NCBI GenBank assembly: GCA_036443405.1
Contig: JAZFYD010000172.1
Span: 1-33,607 of the forward strand
Reading direction: 5' to 3'
Origin: JAZFYD01 sp036443405
GTDB lineage: Bacteria; Planctomycetota; PLA2
DNA length: 33,607 nt
Shown: positions 17,417-26,156 of the stretch, piece after piece
How positions within the stretch are numbered: the first letter of the stretch is position 1
Layout: every line of letters begins with the position of its first letter
The notes under the pieces: model-generated
Database searches by the model: none
What the model was told of the DNA's origin: nothing
The model's input: the letters and a program-made list of their open reading frames with translations, nothing else
Position numbers and translations under genes: made by a program

Positions 17417-18369
17417 TTCTGCAGCAGGGCGCCCAGGTCCCCGAGGTGGCGATTTTGAAGCGCCTCCGAAACGGTTGCGCCAAACGCATCGAAGCCCGTC
17501 ATGTTCGCGGGATCCTTGTCGACGGCGAGGTCGAGCATGTCCTCGGGCGCGGTGGCGTGGGAGAGCGTGAGATCCTTGGGCATCAACGGGCGCACAAAGA
17601 TCGCCAGCGCCGGTTTGTTTTCCGGTCCGACGTCGCCGAACACCAGATGCGGCGCGAACCCCAGGCGTCCCTTCGGGTCCGCGAAACACGACAGCCACGC
17701 GTCGATCTGAACCTCGAGCGGGATGCCGGCCGCGAGCGGGAGTCGAAGTCCGCACTTCGACGGCAGGAGTGACGACAGGTCGCGCTGCGTCCCTTCCACG
17801 ATTCGCCGAACGCGCCACAACAGCACTTTGAATCTCTCGGCGTCGCCGATCAGCGACTGGGACCAATCCGAAAGCGAGATGGACTTCGCCGCGTCCGCGA
17901 ATTCCGCGTCGGCGTCTTTGGCGGGATGCGGCGGTTCCAGTTCGGATTCGCCGTCGAAGGCGTGGCCGAACCCGTTCGCATCGGTTTGGCGCCGCGCTTC
18001 CTGAAACGAGGTTTCCAAATGCGAATAGAGCCCGCCGAGCACCGTGCAGAGGCCGGGGTGCACGCGGCTGCGGCCCGCGTCATCCAGAACGGCAAAGACG
18101 GAGAAAGGGAACGAGCGCAGTCCGCCGGTGTCGGCGCTTGCCCGCGTGACGGAGAGCAGCAGCCGTTTCCCATCCGAGGAGGGCATGCAGATGCGGACCT
18201 CGGCGCCCTCGGCGCTGTGTCCGGTTTCGAAGTGGGCGGCGCCCGCGTGCAAGAAGTCCCGGAACCTCCGGATGAGCGGGGTCTCCCGGCCGGCGAGCAG
18301 GAACTCGCGTGACAGAGGCAGTTTTCCGTAGGCGGCGAGTTCGGGTCGTGCCTCGCCCCAGAGTTTCAC
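17413..18369 (-). CDS. tagF: T6SS regulator TagF (DUF2094 family)
   Basis: TagF proteins repress T6SS post-translationally, in known cases by binding Fha. The 318-residue product opens with AYGKLPLSREFLLAG (residues 13-27), matching the family GxYGKLPxxGDFL motif except that GDF is REF. It continues with a WSQSLIGDAERF-type helix and a C-terminal SCFADPKGRLGFAPHLVFGDVG segment. I chose GTG 18369, which overlaps the tssM stop in a GTGA junction; a longer frame extends upstream but lies wholly inside tssM. Its stop overlaps the next start (ATGA). The downstream neighbour but one is a kinase, so a threonine-phosphorylation style switch is likely. Similarity beyond the N-terminal motif is modest. 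Confidence 0.75.
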   Translation of the reverse strand: MKLWGEARPELAAYGKLPLSREFLLAGRETPLIRRFRDFLHAGAAHFETGHSAEGAEVRICMPSSDGKRLLLSVTRASADTGGLRSFPFSVFAVLDDAGRSRVHPGLCTVLGGLYSHLETSFQEARRQTDANGFGHAFDGESELEPPHPAKDADAEFADAAKSISLSDWSQSLIGDAERFKVLLWRVRRIVEGTQRDLSSLLPSKCGLRLPLAAGIPLEVQIDAWLSCFADPKGRLGFAPHLVFGDVGPENKPALAIFVRPLMPKDLTLSHATAPEDMLDLAVDKDPANMTGFDAFGATVSEALQNRHLGDLGALLQK

Positions 18370-21300
18370 TTGTTCTTCTCCGACGTGTTCCGTTCCTGCA
18401 CCGACAACTCGCGCCCGAAACGTTCCAGATCCGGCAGCTCGTCGGGCAACGGCGGGATGGTCGCGATGCCCAGGACAAGTCGTTCGCCCTTCTTGGTCGC
18501 GAAAGCGTTGTCGCGGAAGGGAATCTCGATCCAACGGATGTTCATCGGGGCATCCGAAGGTCCAACCCCGGCGACTTTGGCTCGTTCCTGCTTGATGGCG
18601 GCGATTCTCTCTTTGGCCGCGTCCTGGGCTTCCTGTGTGGGATGGACGGTTTTGTGGCCGAACGCGAACGAAAACAGCCTCGTCCAATGAAACCCGTTGA
18701 TGCCGAGCGGGTCTTTGTAGCGGTAGTCGTTGTTGGGGGGCTCGAGACCGAACTCGTAGTTGTCGCGCGGACTCCACAACGACTCGATGAAGGCGTCCAT
18801 GAACGGTCCGCGAATCTTCTTGCCCCTGCCCTCGTTGCGCTTGCGATGTAGAAGCTCCCAGTTGACCACTTCCGCGGAGTATCCGCCGTCGAAGAAGTAA
18901 ACCGAGACCTTCCGTTTTTTCTCCTTGTCGTCGACCGTTCGGAACAACTCCCGAATTGCCATGCACCGCTCGAAGAACTCGAGGTATCGGTCACCAACCA
19001 GGGTGTCCTCGCCTTGCGCGCCGCCCTCGCCTTTTTCCGCTTGGCCCACTTGGTAGAGGTACTCGATCTTCGGGAACCTGAGGAACTCGAACGCCGCATC
19101 GGATTCGCAAGTCTTGGCGGGCGACTTGGCGTCGACCGACGTGAATGGGAATTTTCCGTTGATGTTGAGCGTCGCTCCCTTTTCTCGGATCTCTTGCAGG
19201 CTGCCCAGCGTGATGACGCCTCGCCGTTTGCGAAGGCCCTGGTCCACGCGACTGAGGTACTCGCCGGCGAGGGTCACGAACGGGTCGTCGATTTGAGCTT
19301 TCTGCCGTGCCTCGCGCATCTCTTTCTGTGATTTCGCGCAATCGCGTAGGCCGACGGTGTTGCTGAGGCTGATACGCAGGCGTTCGTAGGGCGTCTTTGC
19401 GAGTTCCTCGAGGCCCGTTTTGAGATCGTTGAAGCATGACCTCACGGAGTCTTTGTTCTCGGTCTTGTCGCGGTAGTGGGCCCAGAGATTGAGGACCTTG
19501 ATGAACTCCCGGCCGATTTTGGCGTTGGCTTGGTCGTCCAACTTCTTGCGCAGTTTGTCGACCGAACCGGCGAGAGGCTGCTCGTTCTGCTTAGAGCACG
19601 ATTCGAGGCGCTTGAAGACGGGTTCGAGTGGCTTGGTCCGCGCCCAATTGGTGTGCCACTCGACATATCCTGCGGCCCAGTCTTTCTCGGCGATCTTCTC
19701 CGCGAGATGCTCCGTGGCGGCGTGGGAACCCGCAACCGACTCCCGGGTCCAATACTCGGGCATCGCAGCCGAGAAGTAGCTGGCCGCGAGGGCGTCGCAC
19801 ATGGCGCCCGCTTTCTCACCGCCGATCCATAAGGAGTTGTTGGCCGATTGATCGGCTTGGAACTGCGTGAGGACCTGGAGGAGGACCTGCGCGACGCCGT
19901 TGGCCGCGTCTGCGCCGTACCGTTTTAGGTCCGCGTCGGTGGTTCCGGCCTCGAACTCGAGCGTGTCGATGTAGGCCCGGCGCTGCTCCTCGCTCTGGAA
20001 GCGTCCCGCGAATCGTTCGTAGAAATGGGAGCGCAGCCAGACCCCGATGTTGTCCTTGACCAGTCGCGCCGAGCCGAGCAGTTTGGCGAACTCAGGCGGA
20101 TCTTCGTCCCTGGGTTTTTCGGTCGGCACCGCTCGGTCCAGCGCGACAGCCACACCGTCCCTGAGCGTCCAGAAACCTCCCTGCGCGTTCGCGACAAACA
20201 GCTGCGTGTCGTTGAGCTCGCACTCAATGCGCGCGTTCCAGGCATTCACGCCGTCCCAGGTGTCCGGCTGCGCCCACCGGCGGATCTGTTCGAGATCGAC
20301 GTTCTTGGCGTCGGGTTGGTTGGCGGCATCAGCGGCCTTGCGTAGGCCGTCCGAAATGCCCCTCGTCAACTCGGCCCGCCTTCTTTTGAGCGCGGGGTAT
20401 TCGTCGAATCGAATGAGAATCGCCTCGCGATGCCCGAGGAAGTCCGCGTTGTGTTCCTCCAACAGGCCGGCGTGCTCGCTCGGGACATTCGGGCGGTATT
20501 CGCCGTCGTGCTGTTTGAGTTCCTCTTTCAGGTCGGCCAACCGTTCGAAGTGTTGCGCCCACTTCGCCTGCACGTCCGTTCGGTAGCCGGCCAGCGAGTT
20601 GACCCCGCGGATTCCGCCCACGACGGTGCGGAGTTCCGCGATCTCGGCCCGCATCTGCCGATCGAGATAGATCGCCCGATGCCAGTACCAGGCTTTCTTG
20701 ACGCTCTCGTCGAACTCGGCCTCGAGCTTGGGTTCGACAGCGTCTTTGGTGAGCAACTCCACCGTCGCGCTCCAGTAACCGTCGAGCACGTGCGTGTTGG
20801 CGAGGCGTTCGAGTTCCTCGAGACGGTTGTCCTCGAGGAGCACGGCCGCCAACGGTTCGATGGGATCGTTGGATTCACCGAAGCGCTTGGCGAGGGCGAT
20901 GGCATTGTGGTAGTCGAGACCCGGCGTGAGTTCCAGGTGCACCTCTTTCATCCTGCGCAGCAGTTCGGTCACGCGCCCCACGCGTTTCCATTCGCCGGAG
21001 TCGTCGTCTTCGCCCCGCGAGGACAGGTGGATGGTCCACGGCTCCAGCTCGTGTTTCTCTCTCAGCGTGGAGTGCTGAAGCCCGAGGTCATGCATCTCGG
21101 CCAGCAGCCACCCGAGCCGGTTCGCGTCTTTTTTCGTCGTGACGAAGTTGCGCTGCTCGCCCAGTTGGCTCAGCAGGTCCTTGACCAGCTCTGCGAACAC
21201 GTGGCGTGCGTAGAGCTCGCGATACGCGGAGCGCAGGTTGCGCACCGTTTTTTCGATGCGTTTTTCGATCTGCGGCGCGGACGTTTCACGATTTTCGAGC

Positions 21301-22907
21301 CGGTCGGTTTCCGTCGCGAGATCCTTGAGCGCGCCGAGCAGCCCGGGGCCCTCGCCGCCGATCTGCAGAGCCGAGAGTCCGCGCACCTTACCGGCCGCTT
21401 CGAGGGACGCGTCGAGGGCGGGTTTGGGACCGATCGCCTCCTTCCAGACGTTCATGATCGCCATGGCCATCCAGATGGTGACCGCCAACCCGAAGACCGC
21501 CGCCGCGCCGTAATACGCCACCTTCTTGCGCGTGTGTTCGGCGCGTGCCCGGCTGGTCTGTTGGGCCAACCCCTTCTCCTTGAAGATCTTCTCCTGGTAG
21601 AGGTCGGCGATGAAGTACGCCTTGGACTCGCCGGCCAACTCGGCGATGTCTTCGTCCGCCAGCTTGTCTCCCTGATCGCCGAGAAGTTCGGCGCACGCGC
21701 TCAGGACCGGGCTGCCCTCCTGCACGCCGCTTGTGAAGTAGACGCCGCGCAAGAAGTGCTGCTCGTTGAACGTGCTCGGGGCGAAGACCTTGCCTACGAG
21801 GCTCGTCAGGTTCGGGCCAAGCGTTGCGAACTCCTCGGGAAACGCCGACATGCGGTCCACGGCATGGAGATCCTCGGGGGTATCGAGGCCGCGGGCCGCC
21901 TGCCGCTCGAAGAACCCGATCTGCATGCGGTGCAGCCGCTCGACGAGTTTGTCGAACTCGGGGCCGAACTCGTTTTCCTTCATCGTGCTGTCGAACGCGC
22001 CGGAGCGCGACCAGCCGAACAGCGTGCGGTCGGACAGGCCCGGCAGGTTGTTGAAGAAGTCGACGAAGCCGGAGACCTTGTCGCACATCGTCACGAGCAC
22101 GTAGACCGGCACGCGGATGCGCAGTTTTTCCTCGATGTCGAGCAGCGCCTGGCGGAGCGCTGTCGCGACCTGCGTGCGCACGGTGTCGTCGGGAACCAAA
22201 AGGTCCGCCACCTTGACGACGAGGATCAGGCCGTTGACGGGCGTGCGCGATCGCATGCTGTAAAGCAACGAGAGGAACTCACCCCATTCCTCCTGGTCGC
22301 GCGCGAGCATGCTGTTCCACTGGTCGCCCTGGTCGCCGAGGTGCTCGACGTAACGGCCGGCGGTGTCGACCAGGATCGCCTGGTTCGTGAAGAACCAGTT
22401 GCAGCCGCGCGTCCCGCCGTAGTCCACGACGGGTTTTTCGCCGATCGGAAACTCCTGATCCGATTTCTGGATCGTCGTCGTCTTGCCCGACTGCGCGGGG
22501 CCGATGATGAGGTACCAGGGGAAGCTGTAGAAGTCGTAGTTGCGCTCCTGCAGGATTTCCGAAACATGCAGCCACCGTTGCTGCAGATGTTGTCGAACGT
22601 CCGCCTCAGCGGCCGACTCGTCGAGCCCGGCTCCACCGCCGCGTTCCTTCGAGCGTTGGCCCAAGACCGTGCCGATGCCCCGTCCGCGGCTTCGTTCCGA
22701 CCGTTTCGCCCACACCTTGACGAGCTGAAACAACAGCAGCGCGACGCAGAGAATCAGGACCAGCCCCCACGCGGCCGTCTTGCTTCCCAGCACGAGCCAG
22801 CTGAGGACGAAAAACCCGGCGAGCAGACCCCCGATCACGAGGATCTTCACACCCAGCGCGGTGGACGACCACCAGCGGGAAAACCGCACGTTGAGGTGTT
22901 CGCTCAC
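18366..22907 (-). CDS. tssM: T6SS membrane-complex protein TssM (IcmF family), unusually long
   Basis: TssM spans the inner membrane and periplasm and joins TssL to the TssJ lipoprotein. The product is 1513 residues; most TssM are about 1100-1300. Two transmembrane segments (about 20-40 and 46-66) precede a cytoplasmic NTPase-like domain with Walker A GPAQSGKT (136-143) and DTAGRY (181-186), then a third membrane segment near 470-490 and a large periplasmic part of about 1020 residues. IcmF signatures include RTPVNGLILVV and FVDFFNNLPG. I prefer GTG 22907, with GGAGG five bases upstream, to ATG 22925, which has no ribosome site and lies ahead of that GGAGG. The stop overlaps tagF. The extra length lies in the periplasmic region. 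Confidence 0.95.
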   Translation of the reverse strand: MSEHLNVRFSRWWSSTALGVKILVIGGLLAGFFVLSWLVLGSKTAAWGLVLILCVALLLFQLVKVWAKRSERSRGRGIGTVLGQRSKERGGGAGLDESAAEADVRQHLQQRWLHVSEILQERNYDFYSFPWYLIIGPAQSGKTTTIQKSDQEFPIGEKPVVDYGGTRGCNWFFTNQAILVDTAGRYVEHLGDQGDQWNSMLARDQEEWGEFLSLLYSMRSRTPVNGLILVVKVADLLVPDDTVRTQVATALRQALLDIEEKLRIRVPVYVLVTMCDKVSGFVDFFNNLPGLSDRTLFGWSRSGAFDSTMKENEFGPEFDKLVERLHRMQIGFFERQAARGLDTPEDLHAVDRMSAFPEEFATLGPNLTSLVGKVFAPSTFNEQHFLRGVYFTSGVQEGSPVLSACAELLGDQGDKLADEDIAELAGESKAYFIADLYQEKIFKEKGLAQQTSRARAEHTRKKVAYYGAAAVFGLAVTIWMAMAIMNVWKEAIGPKPALDASLEAAGKVRGLSALQIGGEGPGLLGALKDLATETDRLENRETSAPQIEKRIEKTVRNLRSAYRELYARHVFAELVKDLLSQLGEQRNFVTTKKDANRLGWLLAEMHDLGLQHSTLREKHELEPWTIHLSSRGEDDDSGEWKRVGRVTELLRRMKEVHLELTPGLDYHNAIALAKRFGESNDPIEPLAAVLLEDNRLEELERLANTHVLDGYWSATVELLTKDAVEPKLEAEFDESVKKAWYWHRAIYLDRQMRAEIAELRTVVGGIRGVNSLAGYRTDVQAKWAQHFERLADLKEELKQHDGEYRPNVPSEHAGLLEEHNADFLGHREAILIRFDEYPALKRRRAELTRGISDGLRKAADAANQPDAKNVDLEQIRRWAQPDTWDGVNAWNARIECELNDTQLFVANAQGGFWTLRDGVAVALDRAVPTEKPRDEDPPEFAKLLGSARLVKDNIGVWLRSHFYERFAGRFQSEEQRRAYIDTLEFEAGTTDADLKRYGADAANGVAQVLLQVLTQFQADQSANNSLWIGGEKAGAMCDALAASYFSAAMPEYWTRESVAGSHAATEHLAEKIAEKDWAAGYVEWHTNWARTKPLEPVFKRLESCSKQNEQPLAGSVDKLRKKLDDQANAKIGREFIKVLNLWAHYRDKTENKDSVRSCFNDLKTGLEELAKTPYERLRISLSNTVGLRDCAKSQKEMREARQKAQIDDPFVTLAGEYLSRVDQGLRKRRGVITLGSLQEIREKGATLNINGKFPFTSVDAKSPAKTCESDAAFEFLRFPKIEYLYQVGQAEKGEGGAQGEDTLVGDRYLEFFERCMAIRELFRTVDDKEKKRKVSVYFFDGGYSAEVVNWELLHRKRNEGRGKKIRGPFMDAFIESLWSPRDNYEFGLEPPNNDYRYKDPLGINGFHWTRLFSFAFGHKTVHPTQEAQDAAKERIAAIKQERAKVAGVGPSDAPMNIRWIEIPFRDNAFATKKGERLVLGIATIPPLPDELPDLERFGRELSVQERNTSEKNK

Positions 22908-22945
22908 GACTGCCTCCTCGAGCATCGCCAGTTCTTGCGAGCCAT
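22904..22945 (-). CDS. Candidate 13-codon leader ORF coupled to tssM
   Basis: ATG 22945 has GGGAG five bases upstream and opens a 13-residue basic peptide (MARKNWRCSRRQS). Its TGA overlaps the GTG start of tssM in a GTGA junction, and its body contains the tssM ribosome site. The geometry is that of a translationally coupled leader, and it fills most of the 60-base gap between tssL and tssM. It may equally be chance; no conservation can be seen from one sequence. Confidence 0.3.
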   Translation of the reverse strand: MARKNWRCSRRQS

Positions 22946-22967
22946 CGCGTCTCCCTCGCCCATCCGG

Positions 22968-23666
22968 CTACCTGTTGTAGAGCCGGTTCACGGCGTCTTC
23001 CGCAGCCTTGTCGAGTTTTTCCAATTGTGCGTCGAACGTGAGGTCCGCGGCCACATAGACCATCACCAAGAATGCGAGCAACCCGATCAGGATGCGCGCG
23101 ACCGCGACGACCGGGAGCTTCACGAACTCACGTTCGTCCACGTTGAGATAGGCCTCCGGGCAGAAGCGGGCATCCTCGGCCGTTTCCGCCGGGAGGCGGC
23201 GGAACACGTCGACACGCAGTCCGTCGAGTGCCGCCTTTTGTTTCACCATGCGACCCTTGAAGCCGAGGCAAAGGGACCGGTGATAGACCGCGAGAATCTC
23301 GGGGTCGTCCTGATTCATCGCGTCGTCGAGCTTCGCGAAGAAGTCCTGGCCGGCGTGTTGCGTTCCGAACCGCCGGCTTTCGAGCAGGTCGTTGGCCCAC
23401 GCCATTTCACCGGCCCAGCCGCAGTCGAGCAGGATCTCGTCGGCCAGATACACCAGCACGTGCTCCACGGATTTGAGCTTGATCTCCACACGCGGATCCC
23501 GGCGCGCTTCGGTCTCCATCTCCTGCCAGATCCGATCGAGACGGTTGCGCGCCCATTCGGGATCCGCCGGCATCGACGCCGCGCGTCGTCGGAAGGTGCT
23601 CAGGAACAGGAACCAGCGGTTCGAAACCGCGCGCAATGTGGGGGCGGCGGCGGTGCGATCGTTCAT
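22968..23666 (-). CDS. tssL: T6SS membrane-complex protein TssL (DotU/IcmH family)
   Basis: TssL anchors the T6SS baseplate to the inner-membrane complex with TssM. The 232-residue product shows the DotU pattern: EHVLVYLADEILLDCGW (residues 68-84), NDLLESRRFGTQHAGQDFFAKLD (split here as NDLLESRRFG and TQHAGQDFFAKLD) and LGFKGRM (134-140). One C-terminal transmembrane helix spans about 184-207, leaving a short tail and no peptidoglycan-binding OmpA domain. ATG 23666 shares its A with the tssK stop (TGATG), so translation is coupled to tssK. A TTG one codon earlier is possible but less likely. The stop is followed by 60 bases before tssM. Confidence 0.94.
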   Translation of the reverse strand: MNDRTAAAPTLRAVSNRWFLFLSTFRRRAASMPADPEWARNRLDRIWQEMETEARRDPRVEIKLKSVEHVLVYLADEILLDCGWAGEMAWANDLLESRRFGTQHAGQDFFAKLDDAMNQDDPEILAVYHRSLCLGFKGRMVKQKAALDGLRVDVFRRLPAETAEDARFCPEAYLNVDEREFVKLPVVAVARILIGLLAFLVMVYVAADLTFDAQLEKLDKAAEDAVNRLYNR

Positions 23667-25060
23667 CAATTTGCCCCCTGCGACGTGACACCGGTCGCGT
23701 AGACGTAAAAGCGCATGGCTTGATCCCCGGCCGCGTCGCCGGCGAGGGCGAGTTTTTTGGACTCGAGAACCGCGGGCCAGAAGTCGCCCTCCGGCTGGAG
23801 CTTCAGGAAAACGAGATTCTCACGATCGGCCAGCGACGGGTGCAGGTTGGGGTCCACCCGGCAAGGCACACCTTCGATGCGCGCGCGGCGCACCATCTTG
23901 AGCTCCTCCGGGCTCGCGACGACGGTGCGGCCGGCGCCGAAGAGCTCGTGTACCTCGGCGCCGTCGCGATCGGTTTCGCAGCAGACGAGGAGTTCGACAC
24001 CCTCGGCGAAAAACGCCGTGGGCAACGCGACCTCGTGCACGCGGGCGGTTTCGTCGACAAGCTCGAACGCGCGGCGCTCCACCTGGGTGTCGACCGCGCG
24101 CGCCAGCAGTCGTAGCACAGTGCGCTTCAAGTCGGTGAATGCCTTGATCGGATCGTCGTGGTGGTACACGACGAGCTTGGGCGGGCTCCAGTCGGCGCCG
24201 AAGATCGCGAGATCCCCGACGAGCCGAGTCAGTTGAAGGTAGACGTCGAACGGATGCATCTCGGATTGCGCGGCGAGTTGGCGCAGTACCGGCAGCACCG
24301 CGTTGCTGGCCTGCAGCTTGAGCAACGTCTCCGGGCGCTCCATCGATTCGCCGGTGAGCAGATCGCGCTTGCCGCGCAGGTGGCCTAGCAACTCGCCGTT
24401 TTTCTCCTCCACCTGGTCGAGGATGTCCTTGACGATGCTTCGCAAGGTCGCCGATGCCTCGAGCATGAGACACGGCGGAACGAACTTGGGCGAAAGCTCA
24501 TAGCGCCGGCCCTCTTCGCCTTCGGAGACGACCTTCTTGAGTTCCGCGATCTTCATCGTCACGTGCCCCGCGGCCGGCGGCTGTCCGACGAAGAGGCGCG
24601 CGTTGAGCCGCTGGACGCCGATCGTCTGCGGGTTCGAGCCGGTGTTCTCGTCGGGGACCTCAGCGCGGCTCCCGAGATAGCGGCGGCCCTGATCGCCCGA
24701 GTCGTCGTTCTCCTCGACGACGTTGGGGCCGTTCATGGTCCAAAGCGGAATCGCAAGCCACACGTCGAGCGTCGGAGCTTCCGCACCGACGTCCTTGAAT
24801 TCGAGCGGCGCGATCTTCGCTGTTTCGCCGTCGATCAGGACGGAACCGTCGGGCATCACGAGTTGGCACGCCTCGAGTTCGAAGATCCAGTTGCCGATCG
24901 ACGCGCTGCGGATCTTCAACTCGCGCACGCCGTAACCGAACGATCGTGCGAGCGCGAGTTGTCCGATCAGCCCCTGGCAATGCCGTTGGAAAGCCTGGAA
25001 GTGCTGCGGCCGCAGCAGCAGCCCGTCTTCCCATCGGACTTCCGGTTCGAGCGGAGGCAT
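23666..25060 (-). CDS. tssK: T6SS baseplate-membrane connector TssK
   Basis: TssK trimers link the baseplate wedges to the TssJLM complex. The 464-residue product begins with the family signature VRWEDGLLLRPQHFQAFQRH (residues 8-27; canonical W-x-E-G-x-F-L-x-P-Q-H-F), followed by the shell-domain pattern with GYGVREL. Later segments include FVPPCLMLEAS and HPFDVYLQLTRLVGDLAIF, both typical. Length is normal. ATG 25060 has GGAGG seven bases upstream and lies two bases after the tssJ stop; the tssK stop overlaps tssL. No anomalies are visible. Confidence 0.96.
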   Translation of the reverse strand: MPPLEPEVRWEDGLLLRPQHFQAFQRHCQGLIGQLALARSFGYGVRELKIRSASIGNWIFELEACQLVMPDGSVLIDGETAKIAPLEFKDVGAEAPTLDVWLAIPLWTMNGPNVVEENDDSGDQGRRYLGSRAEVPDENTGSNPQTIGVQRLNARLFVGQPPAAGHVTMKIAELKKVVSEGEEGRRYELSPKFVPPCLMLEASATLRSIVKDILDQVEEKNGELLGHLRGKRDLLTGESMERPETLLKLQASNAVLPVLRQLAAQSEMHPFDVYLQLTRLVGDLAIFGADWSPPKLVVYHHDDPIKAFTDLKRTVLRLLARAVDTQVERRAFELVDETARVHEVALPTAFFAEGVELLVCCETDRDGAEVHELFGAGRTVVASPEELKMVRRARIEGVPCRVDPNLHPSLADRENLVFLKLQPEGDFWPAVLESKKLALAGDAAGDQAMRFYVYATGVTSQGAN

Positions 25061-25062
25061 GC

Positions 25063-25587
25063 TCAGTCCTCCGCCTTCACGATTTTCACTTCGTTGTTCG
25101 CGATCTCCACGACGATCTCTTCAAGGCCCGAACCGATGGGGATGGGGAAGGAGGCGGAGTGTTTCTCGAAGTTGTCTTTGTTCGGAAAGTTCGCGAGCAC
25201 CCACAACTTGACGCCGTCGGTGAGCGTTTCGCCGTTCAGTTCGATCGGGTCCTCGGGCGGCTCCCCGGGTTTGTAGACCACAAGCTGAATCCGCTGAATC
25301 AGGCCCAGACCGTCCTTGAGCTCGTCATCCGTCTGGAACCACGTCTGAAACTTCCCGGGGTCCTTGGTGATCGCCTCATCGAGCGCGTGCGTGCTGTCGC
25401 ACAAGAGGACGTAGACCGGAACGGCCTTGACCTTCGCGGCCGTGAAGGCCTCCATGCGTTTGGGCGGCGTGGTGAGTGTGACTTCGTATGTTTTCTCGTA
25501 TGTCGGTGTGCTTCCGCAACCAATCGAGGCGATCGCGAAGAGGAGGCCCAGACCGGTGGGGGACCAGGACAGTGTGCGTCGGGTCAT
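25063..25587 (-). CDS. tssJ: T6SS outer-membrane lipoprotein TssJ
   Basis: TssJ is the outer-membrane lipoprotein that binds the periplasmic end of TssM. The 174-residue product has a type II signal peptide ending in the lipobox IASIGC, with the acylated Cys at residue 24. The mature part is a compact beta-rich domain with VPVYVLLCDS, IQRIQLVVYKPGEPP and WVLANFPN stretches, as expected for the TssJ transthyretin-like fold. Position directly ahead of tssK-L-M supports the call, since sequence similarity within this family is low. I chose ATG 25587, with GAGG eight bases upstream; a longer frame to 25665 would add an Arg/Pro-rich stretch in front of the signal peptide and overlap the upstream gene. 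Confidence 0.85.
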   Translation of the reverse strand: MTRRTLSWSPTGLGLLFAIASIGCGSTPTYEKTYEVTLTTPPKRMEAFTAAKVKAVPVYVLLCDSTHALDEAITKDPGKFQTWFQTDDELKDGLGLIQRIQLVVYKPGEPPEDPIELNGETLTDGVKLWVLANFPNKDNFEKHSASFPIPIGSGLEEIVVEIANNEVKIVKAED

Positions 25588-25601
25588 GATTGTTTCCTCG
25601 T

Positions 25602-26156
25602 TCAGGAGGGGCGGTTGCGGTCTTCGGCGAGCTGCCGGACGCCAGAGGCGTCGAGGCTTCGACATTGCCGGTTGTATTCTTTCCAGTAGGCCCCCTCATG
25701 CAGCCCAAGGAGTTGCAGCACTTTGTTGACGGGGACCCGTTTCTCGATGTGGCTGGGGCGCAGCGCATCGGCCAGGCTCTCGGCGAATCGATCGATCGAC
25801 TTCTGGTGGGCGGCGTGCGTCTGCATGAAGAACTTGATCGCGTCTTTTAGGTACTTGTGGAGGCGCAGATTCCCCCCGGATCTCGCGTCGCCGGAGAGGG
25901 CCTGCTCGAAGTAGCTCCGCACCGAAACCGAGTGCCCGGGAAGAGTGCCGTCGCGCCCGGCCGCTTCGGCCAGGATCTTCTCGATGGCGACGGCGTAGGA
26001 AACGAGAAACGACACGGCTTCGCCGAGCTTGGCGTTGTCCACGCCGGCGTCGAGCGCCTCCTGAATCGCCGGCCGGACGATCCTGACGATTTGATCCAGA
26101 CTGTTCGCGGCGCCGGGCCGCTGTATCAGGCTGTCCTCGAGGTCGAAGTCCTTCAC
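25602..26156 (-). CDS. Protein resembling the C-terminal domain of T6SS FHA proteins, without an FHA domain
   Basis: The 184-residue, mainly helical product is first in the T6SS operon. Its layout recalls the C-terminal helical domain of ImpI/TagH (T6SS FHA) proteins: a central LVSYAVAIEKIL helix, a YLKDAIKFFMQTHAAHQKSI helix, then ALRPSHIEKRV and a closing LLGLHEGAYWKEYNRQCRSL. The similarity is by pattern only. The N-terminal forkhead-associated phosphothreonine-binding domain is absent: there is no GR-SxxH motif. I chose GTG 26156 because GGAGA lies seven bases upstream; a GTG at 26192 is in frame but has no ribosome site. The tssJ start is 14 bases after the stop. If the kinase and TagF act on an FHA protein, the FHA part would have to come from elsewhere. 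Confidence 0.6.
   Translation of the reverse strand: MKDFDLEDSLIQRPGAANSLDQIVRIVRPAIQEALDAGVDNAKLGEAVSFLVSYAVAIEKILAEAAGRDGTLPGHSVSVRSYFEQALSGDARSGGNLRLHKYLKDAIKFFMQTHAAHQKSIDRFAESLADALRPSHIEKRVPVNKVLQLLGLHEGAYWKEYNRQCRSLDASGVRQLAEDRNRPS

Noticed and set aside
20430..23702. A 1090-codon open frame on the plus strand, opposite tssM and tssL
   Set aside because: It is rich in Arg, Val, His and Leu without motifs and is fully explained as antisense of TssM/TssL.
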